Shown here: positions 42,213 to 55,300 of the stretch, one piece after another | Layout: the number at the start of each line of letters is the position of its first letter | Position numbering within the stretch: the first letter of the stretch is position 1 | Assembly (NCBI GenBank): GCA_017562135.1 | Contig: QEYB01001046.1 | Location: 868,001 to 932,000, forward strand | From: Dipylidium caninum | Lineage: Eukaryota > Platyhelminthes > Cestoda > Cyclophyllidea > Dipylidiidae | Direction of reading: 5' to 3' | Length of the DNA: 64,000 nucleotides | Program-made: the position numbers and the translations under genes | The notes under the pieces: generated by a model | What the model was told of the DNA's origin: nothing | Databases searched by the model: none | Seen by the model: the letters and a program-made list of their open reading frames with translations, nothing else

Positions 42213-45200
42213 GAGAAGCCCTTTATTTGCCCGCTTTCTAGCATCAAGTACATCAATTGTGCTCTCTTCAAAGCATGACTAGGAGAATCCTTTTAAGTCC
42301 CACTAATTACATCGTTACCGCCACATTTGTTAAGCCATGGCTTCCAACACAAACACAACCGGCTTCTACTGCAGTTGCTTTTCAACTCGGTTGTTACGAA
42401 GAGGCGCAGGGCAGGTACACTTTCAAGGGAATAGAAGAGAAATTAAAGGTTGAGAAAATGATTATAAATGGCCGTCAAAGATCGCATTGTTGAAGGTGGA
42501 AGGCACCTCGACAGGAGCCCACGTTCCAGGCTCTTTTTGGCCTTCTTAGTCAAGTCATCGTTTAAATGTTGGAATAAAAGAGGGAATTGCGACTTTATCG
42601 TGGTGCATGAGCGGTTAACTCAGTCCGCAAATGTAGAGCTCCTTTCTTTTCCCGACTTACTTCCTACTGGCAAGGCGCCAGAGTGCCCGAAAGTGCAGTC
42701 TTCCTTGGCCTTTTCTTAAATCAGAAGAGACGCATAATGGACTTTGCAAAATGTCTTTTTTCCTGTGCTTGCGTGGTCACTGAACGGACTCGATCGCCTC
42801 GGGACCGAGTGAGAATGGGGAAAAGGGGCTGAGGACGGAAGTTGTTTGGGGTAGAAAAAGAAGGACAATCGGCCAGTGAGCACGTTCGGCTAAAATTACA
42901 CGGTAAGGCAGGTATAAGTTGTTCACTTTTTTTTCAAGGACATCAAGGGAAGGCGAATGAGGGGATGGGAACATTTCACCTTATTAGTTTAATGTTTTGA
43001 CTGATTATAAAGCCCAATCGTGGGGTGAGTGGCTATTTAAACGGTATAATAAAGTGCTGCGAGGAGTGGGGCACTTCAAATTATCTCAATTTTACGAGTT
43101 TTCTCCTCTCATCTGCGTGACAGTGTTGGTGAGATGAAGAGGAAGTAATGGACGCAACACCTTGTGAAGAGGTACGCCTCGGCCTTGTAACACTCGGAGT
43201 ATGGTCAAAAAGACTTTAAACACTTCGGCGTGGAGGAAGAAAAGTCGGACTTTGTACCGCGGAGGGTATGGAAATGCTTAAACATGACTCCGCACTCTTC
43301 TTCTCACGCACCACGGCCAAGTGCCCTGCTACACAGTCCGGTTAAAGTAATCAGTCGTGAACTGTGCATAAAACTGAGACGTTCGACGAAGAGGTTGACA
43401 AATTCATCTGCTGGAGGAATATTTAACAGATCTCAGTTGTGACAGGCAGGCCTAATTCAAATGACAACTACTTTTTTGCTCCATGTGACTTAAGTACAAT
43501 TCTCCTTGAGTAGTGCAGTTGCGAGCGAGTTAGTTAGTAGGATCTGAGTTATTAAGGTGGAATCTTTACCACCTTTGGCATAACTTGAGCAGTGAATGGG
43601 AAGTAATTTATCAGAGAACCGGCATTACTCCATCGGAAGGTTGCGGAGCGTCACTAGCAGAATTCCAAGTGTGCAAATTCCCCATTGCATGAACTCGTTC
43701 TCGATTTTACATTAAACGAGTTCAAGCAGTGTTCATATTCCACGGACCATGTGAGAAACTATTAAAGGACTGTGAAAAATTCTCTCCCTAAACGAATTAT
43801 AGACAGGGTTAGTTTGGAGGTAGTAAGGGGAGGACAAAAGCTTTGAGCCATAGTTATTACAAGTCACGCAAGTCTCCGAGATAAGCCAGTTCTTTTTGTC
43901 TCTTCCCCGCTCCTTTCGGTTGGGAAATCTAAGGTTTCGTATGGTTAATGTATGAAGAAGCTTCCTGCCTCTGCTCGCGAGGTTAGATTCCAAATGGGTT
44001 AATTCAGATCTGCCTACTTTGCCAAAACCAAATCCAACTAGCAATTGGGCGTGTCTCCGTGAAAGGGATAGGGAGTGAGAGAGGGAAGAAGGGGGAGGGG
44101 GGGAAGGGGGGGAGAGAATGGGACGGGGAGATTCAAGCTACAACAAGGTTGTCATGGCATTCTCTGGTGATAACGTTGTGCCTGCACATGCCCTCTGATT
44201 ACAATCTCCCGCTCCCTTTTTCCGTTCATCTCTTTGCCCCCTGCCTCACCTACACCACCACCACCACCACCACCGCCACCTCCACCACCACCTTCCCAAT
44301 TAACCGCCAACAGCACTGTAAAACGACGGGCTGGCGGGATATGGAGAGGGGGTGGTGGTGGTGGTGGCGGGTGAGGGGGTGGGGGGATGTAGTGGAGTAG
44401 AGGAGATTGGCCCTGTCCGCACGCACAGCGGGCGACGCCCCACAATATCTCGTTAGCGCGCGCATGTGCGCCCCCCGCACGCCTGCACGCACTGACGCAC
44501 GCGATCATGGCACGCGTACGAGCGCGTGCAAGTGCGCACGTACACGCGGACGCGAGTACGCGCCACGTTTAAGGTTCTCGTTCGCCTTGTCTTTGTCTAT
44601 CATCAACACACGCACAAGGCGGGCACTCCCTCCTCGCCTTGCCCGTCCTGGCCTGGCCTGGCCTAGCCCAGCCTAGCCTCGCATCGCATCGCCGCTTGCT
44701 CCTCCTGCTCCCGAATTCGTAATATTATGGCGTGCCGATTGGGCGTGTGCACTGGGGTGACGCCCCTCCAGCCTGAGCGAGGCAGAGCGGGTGATCAATA
44801 TGGCGGAAATGCGAGGGTACGAGATCTTCGTGTTATTGCCCTCCCAACTACTTCTAACTCTGCTGGCAAGTAGGCCATTTCCACTGAAAGCCCTGTCAGA
44901 CATGGACCTGCTATCGTCTGGCTCCGATTGGAGATGGTAGCCTTTGGCCATCAATTCTCAAGGTGGTAATACCTACTATTTTTACAAGGTCATAAGTTTA
45001 AATCTTTGAGGGTTTGTTGCTGTCTTGGCTTCGAACGCACGTTGAGAGCCTCTGCTATACTGGAATTTACAGAGATGCGGTGTCACCCGATGGTAAGAGT
45101 TAACTGAAGATGAGTTATGGTTGGGGTATTTGGGAGGCGATAAAAGGGAGGGTCGTGCCATAGATGGGCGGAACGCTGCCGTAATTAACCCTACTAGGAT

Positions 45201-45828
45201 AAATTAGCATGGGTTTTGAAGTAACTACGAATATGATCACTCAAATAAGTGCGAGGGGGCAATCACTTGCATGACCGTCACTGCAAGGGCCCAACCTCAA
45301 TAGAAAGTCCGCTCAGCCGTCGGCCCCGCAGATCTACGTATTGATTCCACGGGAGTTGCCAGAGGCTGACAAAAGTCACATCTCGAAAAGCTTGACTATA
45401 AAATATCCCGTTTGTCTATCCGCCCATATGATAAACTTAAATGCCACATTCGCTGACGTCGACCGAGCCGAGCCGAGCTTAAATCCTGGTAAGGAGGGTG
45501 GGCAGGACGATTGCTCAAGTTCAAGAGCGGAAACCAAAGTCCTACTTATGGTTGGTAAGTAGCGAGAAGCGTCGCTTCTCCTGGAAAAATCGGTACACCC
45601 ACAACGGTGGCGAAATCGGCAGACCATCAAACTACTATTTCCGCGTAGAAGGGAAAACAATTACGTAGGTTCGACAAAGCACAAAGTCGACGTTGTTCCA
45701 AGAATGAGCTTTTACAAGCACGGCATCCAGAGAGACCGAATAATAAATTTAAATCTTAACTTCGTAATGAGAAACCTCCCCAAGGAAATGAAAAAGTGTT
45801 TTCATCGCCGAAATCGCTCATACTTGAA

Positions 45829-45834
45829 TTTATT
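45829..45834 (-). terminator. Candidate polyadenylation signal of CCT4
   Basis: AATAAA on the minus strand, about 35 nt past the CCT4 stop codon. Confidence 0.6.
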
Positions 45835-45868
45835 AATAAAACAAACAATGCAATGGAACGGCGGTAAA

Positions 45869-48133
45869 TCAACGATATGAATGGACCGCATTTACCTGAA
45901 AAGAGAGTGGGACGAGTTGGAAGAGCACAAGGCACAAAAAGGAACGTAAAACGGAAAAACTTTAATTATAAACAAACCTGACTCACATTCCCGCCTTTAA
46001 AGTAAACCCCACACTTAACCATTACTGAATAACAATTGAGGAAAATACATATAAATAAAGTCGCATGCATCTTTACCACATCATCGATCTTCAAAATGCT
46101 ACGAACGGTTTCCGTGGCTAAAGTAATGGCACTGTAGGTGACCTGAAGCGGCTGAAGAACGTTCTCCGCTATCATATCACTGACAAAACCCTGAAGCGGA
46201 AAAAGAACGCAAAATTCTAACCCATGTGAACCTAACCAACAAAAATCAAAGGAAAACAAGGTCTAACCTTACGAACATTGATGCCGCAATTAACTTCACC
46301 GTGCGAATGACGAGCTCTAAGCTCGGTCACCGTTTGGATAGGATTGAGCCCCGCATTCTCCGCAAGTGTGTAGGGGATCACCTCCATTGCGTCAGCGAAC
46401 GCTCGCAGGCAGTACTGTTCTAACCCAGTAGTCTGATTTGCCAGATGTGCCAACTTTAGGGAGACCTCGATTTCTGGTGCGCCGCCACCAGCGATTAAGG
46501 CTCTATAAAAAGTTGGTTGAAAAAAGAGAATAACGTATAACTGATGAAAGGTACTTACCGCCGCTTGACCAGGCAACGGATAACACAGAGGGCATCATGA
46601 AGAGATCTGTCAGCTTCTTCAAGTACCAACTTATTAGACCCTCTGAGAAGAACAGAGACTGTGAGTCCTTTATTTTGAATGCCCGAGATCTTTACAATTT
46701 TCGAACCACCGCTCTCTATTTCCTCGACGAGGTCTGCTTTGCCCAACACTTCTGGCACGAGGTGATCCACACTAGCAGCAGGGATGCAGTTAAGCGTTTT
46801 GCAAATAAATTCAACCTCGTCGCGCTCAATATCTTTCACAACCATAATTTTGAGCTTTCCGAAGTAGTGCAGAGCAAGATCGTTGACAGCATCACGAAGG
46901 ATACTTTTTTGAACAAGAACAACATTGGCACCAGATCTCTTGACAGCCTTCACGATATTAAGAATATACTGACGTTCTTCTTTCATAATGCGATCCATTT
47001 GAGTATAGTCTGTAACGACCACATTATTTTCCATATCTGTTTTTGGCGGAGATATGCAAAATTGCACGAGAGCAATCTTTGCTTTCTCAACACGACGAAC
47101 ACCACAACCAGATTCAACCTTTTGGTTGAGCAGGAGACCATCAATAAGTTGGGCATCCTCCACAGTGCCCCTGGCGGAAAACGGCATAGATAAGAATAGA
47201 TAACCCAAAGACAAAATTAATTAGTAGAAAATCGCCTACCCAAGCTTCTTGACGATCCGAATGTCCTTAAGGCTAACTGATTCAGGGTCACTTGAATCAG
47301 TAACAGCCAAAACAGAATCGACGGCAATCGGCGAAAGGATACTGGAATACTGCGAGACAACTTTCGAATTAAGTGAGGTGGACGCAATCTTGAGCAGCAT
47401 ATCCTTATCACCAAGATCAATGGGTTGGGACATCGCAACTACAACTTCGCATGCCTTTGCGGATGCCAACTGGAAAGCTTCAGATATTACAGTAGGATGT
47501 AGGCCCTTGTTCAGTAGCTTAGCACTGGCATCAAGCAGACTTCCAGCTAAGACCACAACGGAGGTAGTTCCATCGCCCGCTTCAATATCTTGGGCTTTCG
47601 AAAGTTCCACAAGCTAAAAGAGTGTGTGACAACGAGAGAAATACCATTTTAGCCGCTGGATGCAGAAGCTTCATTTGCTTAAGAATGGTTGCACCGTCAT
47701 TCGTTATCGTAACATCGCCTTTAGGTTCTAAAATCTGAAAAAAATTGATCATAAGCAAGGCTAGTATGAAGGCGAAATAAAATGCACTTTGCTTCGACTA
47801 CGCTTCAAGATAACGGCCAAAATAAGATACTACATAGTCACCATTCATAATTACAACCGCCCGAAATCATACGAATGAAAAAAACATAATTTGCGCGCAA
47901 TTGCCACACGAGTACAAAATGGACACATCCGCATATATACAAGTCAAGACTAACCATCTTATCCATTCCTCTAGGCCCCAAACTGGTACGAACGGCATCG
48001 GCAACAGCTAAATGGGAGGTTATTACAGGGCCAAAAAATCACCTTTGGCGGCAACAATGTTGCTATCACGGATGGCTTGAGGTTTACTCTTGTCAGAAAA
48101 CTCTTGGGTCTTTTTTGGAGCCGCCTTGGACAT
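45869..48133 (-). CDS. CCT4: T-complex protein 1 subunit delta (chaperonin CCT4), complete
   Basis: One of eight paralogous subunits of the cytosolic chaperonin TRiC/CCT, which folds actin, tubulin and WD40 proteins. Exons: 48043-48133, 47955-48007, 47645-47734, 47240-47613, 46559-47170, 46268-46502, 46077-46190, 45869-45895. Phases all agree; the total is 1596 nt (531 residues plus stop; human CCT4 has 539). Motifs: [37 protein letters not shown], the ATP-binding GDGTTSVV (about 91-98), [82 protein letters not shown] and [18 protein letters not shown]. The delta identity rests on the [11 protein letters not shown] and IDDVVN-type segments. The last exon codes only eight residues (VNAVHSYR). 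The start at 48133 gives MSKAAPKK; an in-frame ATG slightly upstream is also possible. Confidence 0.95.
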
Positions 48134-49079
48134 ATTCGCGTGCGTCATCATCGAACGAAGCGCCGGGTAGCTTTTAGAAATAGTGCCTACGCGATTAAGT
48201 CGGACGCGGTCATTAAAACAAAGAGGTGCCAAGACATTAAGCTGAGTTCCAAGTCCTTAGACAGTATTACAACAAAATTAACCGGAGTCGCAATTAAATT
48301 ATTATCGAGCTTAAGGCCGATTACTGTAGCTTTGCGGCAGAGCACGAGCAGGCGATTTACATTGAAATAGATATACAGAGTTTGCAGTACAATCCGGAGT
48401 CTTGTGCCTCTACTTTCACAATTCCTTATGACGGCTGTACCGTTACAGAAATTTTGTGGAGGGTCGTCGCATTAAGTGGCATGATCCCACACTAAATATT
48501 CTTCAGCGGACATTTGGAGGGAATATCACATATTATCAGTTCCTCAAAGGAAGTAAATTTACAATAACGGTACGTCCTTAGTATGTACTATTTACGGTCA
48601 TATCCCGTCACCTATCCGACACTCCGCTCCCTTGAATGATGGTAGGCAAGTACGACACGAATCCTTCTAGTCCTAACTGAAGTGATTTGACGCTACCAAC
48701 CTCCTAAGCATAAATGTTCTGCATAAGCCTTCATACAAACTAGTCACTCATCCTGAAATAAAGAAACGCTGGGGGAACGTTGACTAACGTATGTTGATAA
48801 TGGAGAACAAGAGACTTACACTAAAGAACTAACCTAACTACTTTTTGACTACTCTGCAAGAGATAGCAGACGACCGGACGTGAAACCTAAATGACACATA
48901 CGCTTACAGTGAATCCTTTAAAATATCATTTACAACAGACACATTGAAGACAAAAAAGGCTGTGACAAAGCATAAGACACTAAAAAATGGTATCTCTGAC
49001 CGATATCAAATAGATGTTAATATAACCATTAAATTTACATGGTTTTTGGTGATAAAATGGGAAATTAAGTAAAAGGGGA
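48134..49079. other. Interval between CHID1 and CCT4 (same strand)
   Basis: About 0.95 kb holding the CHID1 3' UTR and the CCT4 5' region. I see no further exon, RNA gene or clear repeat. Confidence 0.5.
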
Positions 49080-50840
49080 CTAGATTTGTTCGAAAAAGCT
49101 GTTGAAACCTTGCCCAATCTCCCAAATTGATAGTCCAGTTCCCAAGTCTTCTGCCTCTGCAACTCGCTTTGCAATCGAGTACGGTGTCGGAAAGTAAAGA
49201 GAATGCTTTGTGTTACGATCATCCCTACGTAAAGTAACGAAGTCAAAATACTTTCATTCTTCAATAAGGGATGAAATTAATAAAAATCATAAAAGGGAAA
49301 AGTAACAAACGATTTCTACCGGTAAAAACACCTCAAAACATCAAACAACAACAATAATTTGCGAGGAGCATTAGTGGTGTAAATAATAGGAAACTCAACT
49401 TACGTGTACTCCAGCGAATGTTCAGCGCTTTCCTCATGCCACCTAAATGTAGCCGAGAACTTCTTGGCCAATTCCACGACACTAAGGAAAGATTACTAAG
49501 AGAGATATGCTTACTCATGACCCATAACTACTTTGCCCTGTCTCTTGTCAGTCACATAATCATAGCCATAGAAATTGATACCTAACAGTATTTTAGACCG
49601 TTTAGAAAACTGGCTTTTCTCATCTTCTTCATCAGGGACTAAAGTTTTGACGCACTGAGTCATCCAGGCGATAGGAGCATTCTCACCGGGCCTGTTTATT
49701 ACTAAGTCAAATAATTTGTACCACACACTTACGCATAAGGATTGGAGTAATCATAACTCATTAAACTAAAGAAATCGACGTAATTCACGAGTAAGTCAAA
49801 ATGCGGCTTGCCGAATCTCCCCTCGAAATTTCTTAAACCAGGTTAGAAAATAACATATACCCCTTATAAAAAGGAGGTGGAATGGGAAGAATAAAAATCT
49901 TTCCATCTTTGTGAAGACCTTTGCAACTTCAATTAAGAAGTCAATTAGATCACTAGTGAAAGTATAATGTGAAGAATTTAAACCAACCGTTGAGATGTCC
50001 CGAAATGCTGCATCCAAACCTCCAATGTGACTCCATCAAAATTATTATTCTCCATAGGACATTAATAAGAGAGGAAAAATCAATTCAAAACAAAATATCA
50101 CGTCAAATATAGAAAAGTGAAACGAACGAAAAGACTTTCTCAACGACAAAATAATTAGTCGGATATAGTCAAATACTATACATTATATAGGGACGCATAA
50201 TTTACTGATAAAAGTTATGAATGAGAAAATAAGTTACCAAAGAACTAGTCGAAAGGAGAATGGAGGATGTAAGGACATTTAAGGCAGGAACAAGAGAAAC
50301 AGGATATGTAGTCATTTCCACTAGACAATCCGCTTAACCGTTTAATAATGGAGAAAGCACTAATGGAAATTAATAATTTGGGATAAAGAATTTTTGGTTG
50401 AGAGCATTTCATCAGATCAAAATTTACTTCGCGTATAAAGTTATAAGAATGCACAGTAACAGAACAAAGTACCCTAATGAAATCGCGAAGAGCTTTGATA
50501 CAATCCACTCGATTTTTATTATTAGATAACACATTTTGGTAATCACCAGCGTCCCAATTCTCCAAAATGACCCTTGGAGCAAACTTAAGGTCCTTGTTAA
50601 CTGATTTGACACTTTCAATCCAGGTTTTGTTGATGTCGTTGCCGCCATAAACTTGGTAAGTTAAAGGTTTCAATTGAAACCAAACAGGGGAAATTATGGT
50701 AAATTTGTTTGCAAAGACCCTTGCATTCTCGTACCCTTTTGAATTCCACTTAAGCTAAATATTTGTAGAGAAATTATCTTACCGGAGTAACATAAGCAAG
50801 AACATCACGGCTTATCTTCTTAACCACCTGCTCATATGTG
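49080..50840 (-). CDS. CHID1: Chitinase domain-containing protein 1 (CHID1/SI-CLP), GH18 fold, 5' exon(s) not found
   Basis: Secreted or lysosomal GH18-fold lectin-like protein. Exons: 50783-50840, 50473-50749, 49988-50049, 49861-49952, 49733-49831, 49515-49691, 49404-49481, 49080-49224. They read DVLAYVTP|WNSKGYENARVF, then TYQVYGGNDINKTWI, then APRVILENWDAGDYQNVL, FDGVTLEVW, ILPIPPPFYKG, FSLMSYDYSNPYAPGENAP, SKILLGINFYGYDY, HEESAEHSLEYT and LSIWEIGQGFNSFF, matching human CHID1 almost throughout. The chitinase DxxDxDxE motif is degenerate here as in the family, so catalytic chitinase activity is unlikely. Two one-base discrepancies interrupt the frame: an extra A near 50700 and a missing base near 49922. 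Five introns are only 29-41 nt. The N-terminal exon(s) lie right of 50840; a hydrophobic open stretch at 51100-51160 lacks an ATG and is not convincing. Confidence 0.88.
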
Positions 50841-51921
50841 CTGAAATAATCGTAAGAACGGAGAAAAATTATCCAAAATGATATTCTTCCCGAAGATAGG
50901 CTTCTCCTTTAACCAATCATCGTGAGAATGCTACCATACTTCAACTCCCTCATTGCAATTTGCTACAGAAAATAGTCCCACCAGGTAAAAACCGAGAATA
51001 ATTGGAGAAACCGCGATTCGCACATCCCACTTTGGCGACTGCATTGGCCTCGGAGGTCAGTTTCGTAAGAGCATAGAAAGGCTGGAATAGCGCGGTTTGT
51101 TCAAAGATAATGAAACAACTCAGTAACGAAATAAGTAAAATTGCTACACACAATTTTATGACCAATCAACTACAGCCTTGCTCCATTCATACTGAAATAA
51201 AGCAACAACAATACAATTTGTAGACAAGCACGGAATTTCGGTAGCATTAAGTTCACCTTATTTCGCGTCCGAGTACATGCGAAGTTAGAGATTTGTCCTA
51301 TAATTGTAGCTCCCTTTCATAATGAATGAAGCCTTACCTTTCCTCCGCTTCAAGTGAGGCTTCGATCTGCCATGAAATGCCCACAGTAACATTGAAACCG
51401 GAAGATTTTGGAGTTGAAAAACAGAAATTTCCCACACTATCTTTTTGTCGTCAAATGCAAAGATATTCTATCTTTATTGTGGCCCCCGAAAGTATTTATT
51501 TACTTTCGTAGTGTCGCTTAACCAGATAGGGATTGTTGGCGCGACCGATTGGCGTTACATCAGGAAGGACATGACCCAAATTTTATAGGTTGAAATTTTA
51601 TAATGGGCACATCACTTTTGCGAATTTTAAGTCTAAACTTACTTTCAGGACTCAACACCGGCATGTGATATACTACTGAGGTATGTTTGTCCTTAAAACA
51701 ATGATAGGAAACGAACAAAGTTTGAAGAATAAATCGTTATGTCATATTTGCAATTGTCTCCCATACTAAGCATGTTCTTAAAGCTCATTCAAAACTTTGA
51801 CATTAATAATGAGAAAACAAATATATAAACGCAATATTATTCTATTATTTACTTTCTCAGACCTTTGTTTTAGTTCGTTATCGCCTTCCCGCAATAAATA
51901 CGTCGTCGGTGGCCGTGCTTG
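50841..51921. promoter_or_regulatory. Head-to-head interval, CHID1 5' end and Yae1-like gene
   Basis: About 1.1 kb between the first placed CHID1 exon (minus) and the Yae1-like start (plus). It should contain the missing CHID1 signal-peptide exon and both promoters. No firm element is recognised. Confidence 0.35.
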
Positions 51922-52341
51922 ATGGATGACGTATTCGATTTTTCCGAAACAGATAAAGAGGTAGAACTTAGGGTGGCTAATCAAGAATGGTTGAAACGTA
52001 TGCGCGATGTTGCTGTGATTGGAGAGCGTGAAGCTTTGGGTGATTGCTTCGAAACTCGTGCCGATGCCGCTTTCGATAAGGGTTTAAATGATGGTTTTGA
52101 GGCTGCCAAAGACGTGGCACTGCTTAAAGGAAGACTTACTTACTATAAGGCGTCAGAAAAAATCGATAGAATCACGGTAACACACTTATTAACTGAAATA
52201 GAATCATTGGAAAGTGAAATTTTGCGCGAGCTTCCTTCTAACAAAGAAAACGTAATGGCATCCAGGATTATCCTTCCCGAGAATATTTCTTCGAAAATAA
52301 TGAGTATAAAGGAAGAAATCAGTAGACTGCTGGCTTCGTAA
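51922..52341 (+). CDS. YAE1-like: Yae1-like protein (deca-GX3 type), single coding exon
   Basis: A 139-residue protein from ATG 51922 (MDDVFDFSETDKEVEL) to TAA 52339-52341. Residues about 35-75 (VIGEREALGDCFETRADAAF, then DKGLNDGFEAAKDVALLKGR) resemble the small-residue GX3-repeat N-domain of Yae1, where an R/E-rich helix leads into alternating G and A every four residues. The glycine pattern is more degenerate than usual, and the C-terminal half is a plain charged helix (LLTEIESLESEILREL). In yeast and human, Yae1 works with Lto1 as an adaptor that brings the Fe-S assembly machinery to ABCE1/Rli1. That function is an inference from a short weak match. It lies head to head with CHID1. It could be the last exon of a longer gene, since an acceptor-like TTTCTCAG lies about 65 nt upstream. 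Confidence 0.5.
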   Translation: MDDVFDFSETDKEVELRVANQEWLKRMRDVAVIGEREALGDCFETRADAAFDKGLNDGFEAAKDVALLKGRLTYYKASEKIDRITVTHLLTEIESLESEILRELPSNKENVMASRIILPENISSKIMSIKEEISRLLAS

Positions 52342-55300
52342 CACTGTGCTGGGTTTCGGCATCTTCCAATTTTCAGTCTTATGTATGCAACCAGTAATCT
52401 CAATATTTGTTATGTATTTAGGTGACTTCTCGCGATTTCACACCTGTGGTGTCTTGTCATTGATGGAGCACGTGTGCTTCTTATTTCCTAGAAGTCATTT
52501 CGGCTTGAAGTTACTATAGGTAACGCCGGTGAGCTCCAGACATCATGTTCATTTCTTGGAAGAAGAGTGTTTGCCACTGGGTTTTCTGAGGCTTGGACTT
52601 TCATTGCTTATAAAGCGAGCAGTGTGTTCATGTTTATTCTTTACTGCTGATTTTGACTATAAATCTGTGGATGAGTTGAACTCTATACCGTGTTTTTTGG
52701 TACTATTTAATTTATACCGGGCCACACTCGTTCCTGAGATGTCTTTAACTCATCAAACAGCATTGAATTCAGAACAGGAGTCCACTCTTAAATATAAAGT
52801 AATGTGGATCCGAAAGTGCTTAGATTACTCTGAAGTGTCTAAGTCCTCCGAAATTATGAGTTGATATTTGCGGGCTCAAGAGGTTGTATAGATAAGGGTA
52901 GCGCGTAAATTGTAAGTAAGCCACTGGGGAAGTTGTCCCGCGATGAACCATTTCTAGTAAAGTGGAAGAGTGTGTGGGTCCCCACACCATCGGTAATAAT
53001 AGTGGTACTCAATGGTGCAGCGAGTTGTTGCCGTACTGTTTAATCGGGATTTATACTTAGTTTTTAATGTATCTGCTAATTAATCTTCCTTGGATTTGGT
53101 GGAAAAGAAAGGCTGAATTAAGGCAAAAAGCGATTGTTTTATTATTCAAATGCATCCCCATTGAATGGGGCATATATTAAAGTCCCACTGACTCCCCAAA
53201 ACGAAACCATGTCTCCATAAATACGGCCTTTCAGTAAACTCAGTCGCCTCTCCTGCCACGTAGGCCGGTGAAAAAAAGCCGTTTTATTCGTGCTTGAATC
53301 CTATGTTAGCTACTGCCTCATGTAGACAATCGCATTTTCCCGTGTTGGCAGAAAAATTTAACAACTTTAGCAGCAATGAATTGCTTCATAAACAATTCTA
53401 TTTTACTAGTCTTTGCTGAACACCCAATGAAACACATTAGTGCCACTCTGTATTACTGAAACTGTAAATTAATAATCGCCACCGAACAGTGATCACACTG
53501 AAGTCACTGACAGGTTTGTTTAGTTTATTAAAGCAGAGTGTAGAAATTCTCACCTTCATGGCTTAGTCAGATTTTCTCTAGTAGATGATCCCACCGTGAT
53601 CGCTATTTCCATTTGTCCAATTCTGACGGCAAAGTGGGGAGAAATCGTGTGTTTTAAAGTACCAAGTAATAGTTATGGGAATATGGGACGGAAATTCGTT
53701 GCCCTTTTCCTTTTTCCTAACTTTATATCGTCAAATCTTTTTGAAAATTTGGAATGTGGTAGGGCTGGCCGGTCTGGGGAAACGCTTGTAATTAAGCTGA
53801 ACTGTAGCAAGTTGAGAGCTCACACAGTCAAGCACAGAGTCAATAGGACCTCGTCGCTCAAAATATCTGCGATCACTCGATTTTACTTTCCCCACTCAAC
53901 AAAAAACATAACTTTTGATTTGGCCTTTAGTTCGTACAACATCGTGTCAACTTTTCCTGAAATTTCAAACTCTAAGGACGTAACGCGGTGTCGCTTAATT
54001 AGCAATCTTGGCGCGAAGATGGACGCAGGTACGGGGATGAGAGTAAAAAAGATTTCCAACAGAGACCTGCTTCAACTAGGCAATGAATCCCCTGTGATAT
54101 TTGATAATCCATCCCCATAAACTCGCATGGCCTGTCCTTGTAAACAAACCAAAAGTGTCGACGTGTAACTTCGCAAATACTTTATAAAGGGGACTGCAAA
54201 AAAGTCCTAACAACTCTTGACGTGCCTGTGTAAAAATGGGTAGAATATTGGAAGTGTAGAAGACTCCCAATTGTGTTTAAGCGGCAACTCGCTACGACTT
54301 TATTCGAATGATGCGTACAAGTGTTTGCGAAGATCCCGATACGAGACTCGGGGTAATAAATGCTAGGGTGGATTGTTCTTCACCTCAGGTTAAACCCCAA
54401 ATGTAAATGAACAAGAAAAGCCATTTGTTAACGCTTATTTATCTTCCTCGATACCAAAGTGTTTACGGTGATTTGAGCACTTACAATCGGTCACGAAACA
54501 GTAACGGTCGGATCAAAAGCTATAATTAAATGACTGCCTCGCTACCTCCATCAAATGCGAAAGGGGAGAGGAAATTGGGAAATCGACAAGCAGTCGGGCG
54601 CAGATAAGGGAAATACATTCACCCTAGAGAGCGGGCTTTTTTCAAGAGAGTTGGACGTAGAGATGTAAAGGCGTTTAAAATAAGCGCTGTAATAGAGGCA
54701 TTACGCCAGGCGTGTACAAAAGCAGGATTTATAATGTTAGAAGTCGAAAAGGATGGTAACCGTAGTATGGAGGAAGCGCAGAGGTGAAATGGGAAAGTGA
54801 GGAGGGGGCAGAAGCGGGGGGCTAAGACAGTTCCTTCCATTCCGCACCATCGTTTATCTCACCCCATGGACGAATGCAGCTTATGCCAGCCTCGTGGGCA
54901 GAGAAGGGGGAGAGACTGCCTTCGAGAAGCGGCATGTCCCTTCGTCGCCTCAAACGACCGTTTCTAACACCGTGCGGACACACGCTGATCGGAGACCAGA
55001 GCACGAGCGAACTCCATCAGGTGAGAAGTGGCATGAGTGGGAAAAGTGGTGCACTAATGGTGTTGGCGGCTGCACTATCGTCAACGGTGGGAAAATGCTG
55101 TGCCGATGGAGTAAAACAGCGATCTTCGTCGCCATCATCGTCGTTGTCTAATCACGGCTGCTTTGTGGAGCAGTTCTTGTGATAGGGAGAAGAAAGGGGA
55201 TGACGGACGACACGGAGGCTTGTCGTCTAATCTTTTCATAATCTCTTAACCCATGTAGTCCACGTTCACTTCGTGTCTACGAGTTCCGACCAAACTCAAA

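Larger units (their letters stand above)
37196..45868. other. Gene-poor interval rich in simple repeats
   Basis: About 8.7 kb between the trihelix stop and the CCT4 stop. No exon with family similarity or a consistent splice chain is visible on either strand. Open stretches (for example 41560-42150) coincide with biased composition and show no domain. The first few hundred bases are probably the trihelix 3' UTR. Simple repeats are listed separately. Confidence 0.55.

Noticed and set aside
51100..51165. Hydrophobic segment that could be the CHID1 signal peptide
   Set aside because: The frame has a stop directly upstream and no ATG. It might be part of a spliced exon but cannot be supported.
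53596..54120. A 170-codon open frame on the plus strand
   Set aside because: It has no recognisable domain, its first codon is not ATG and no splice signals tie it to neighbours. It is probably a chance open frame.
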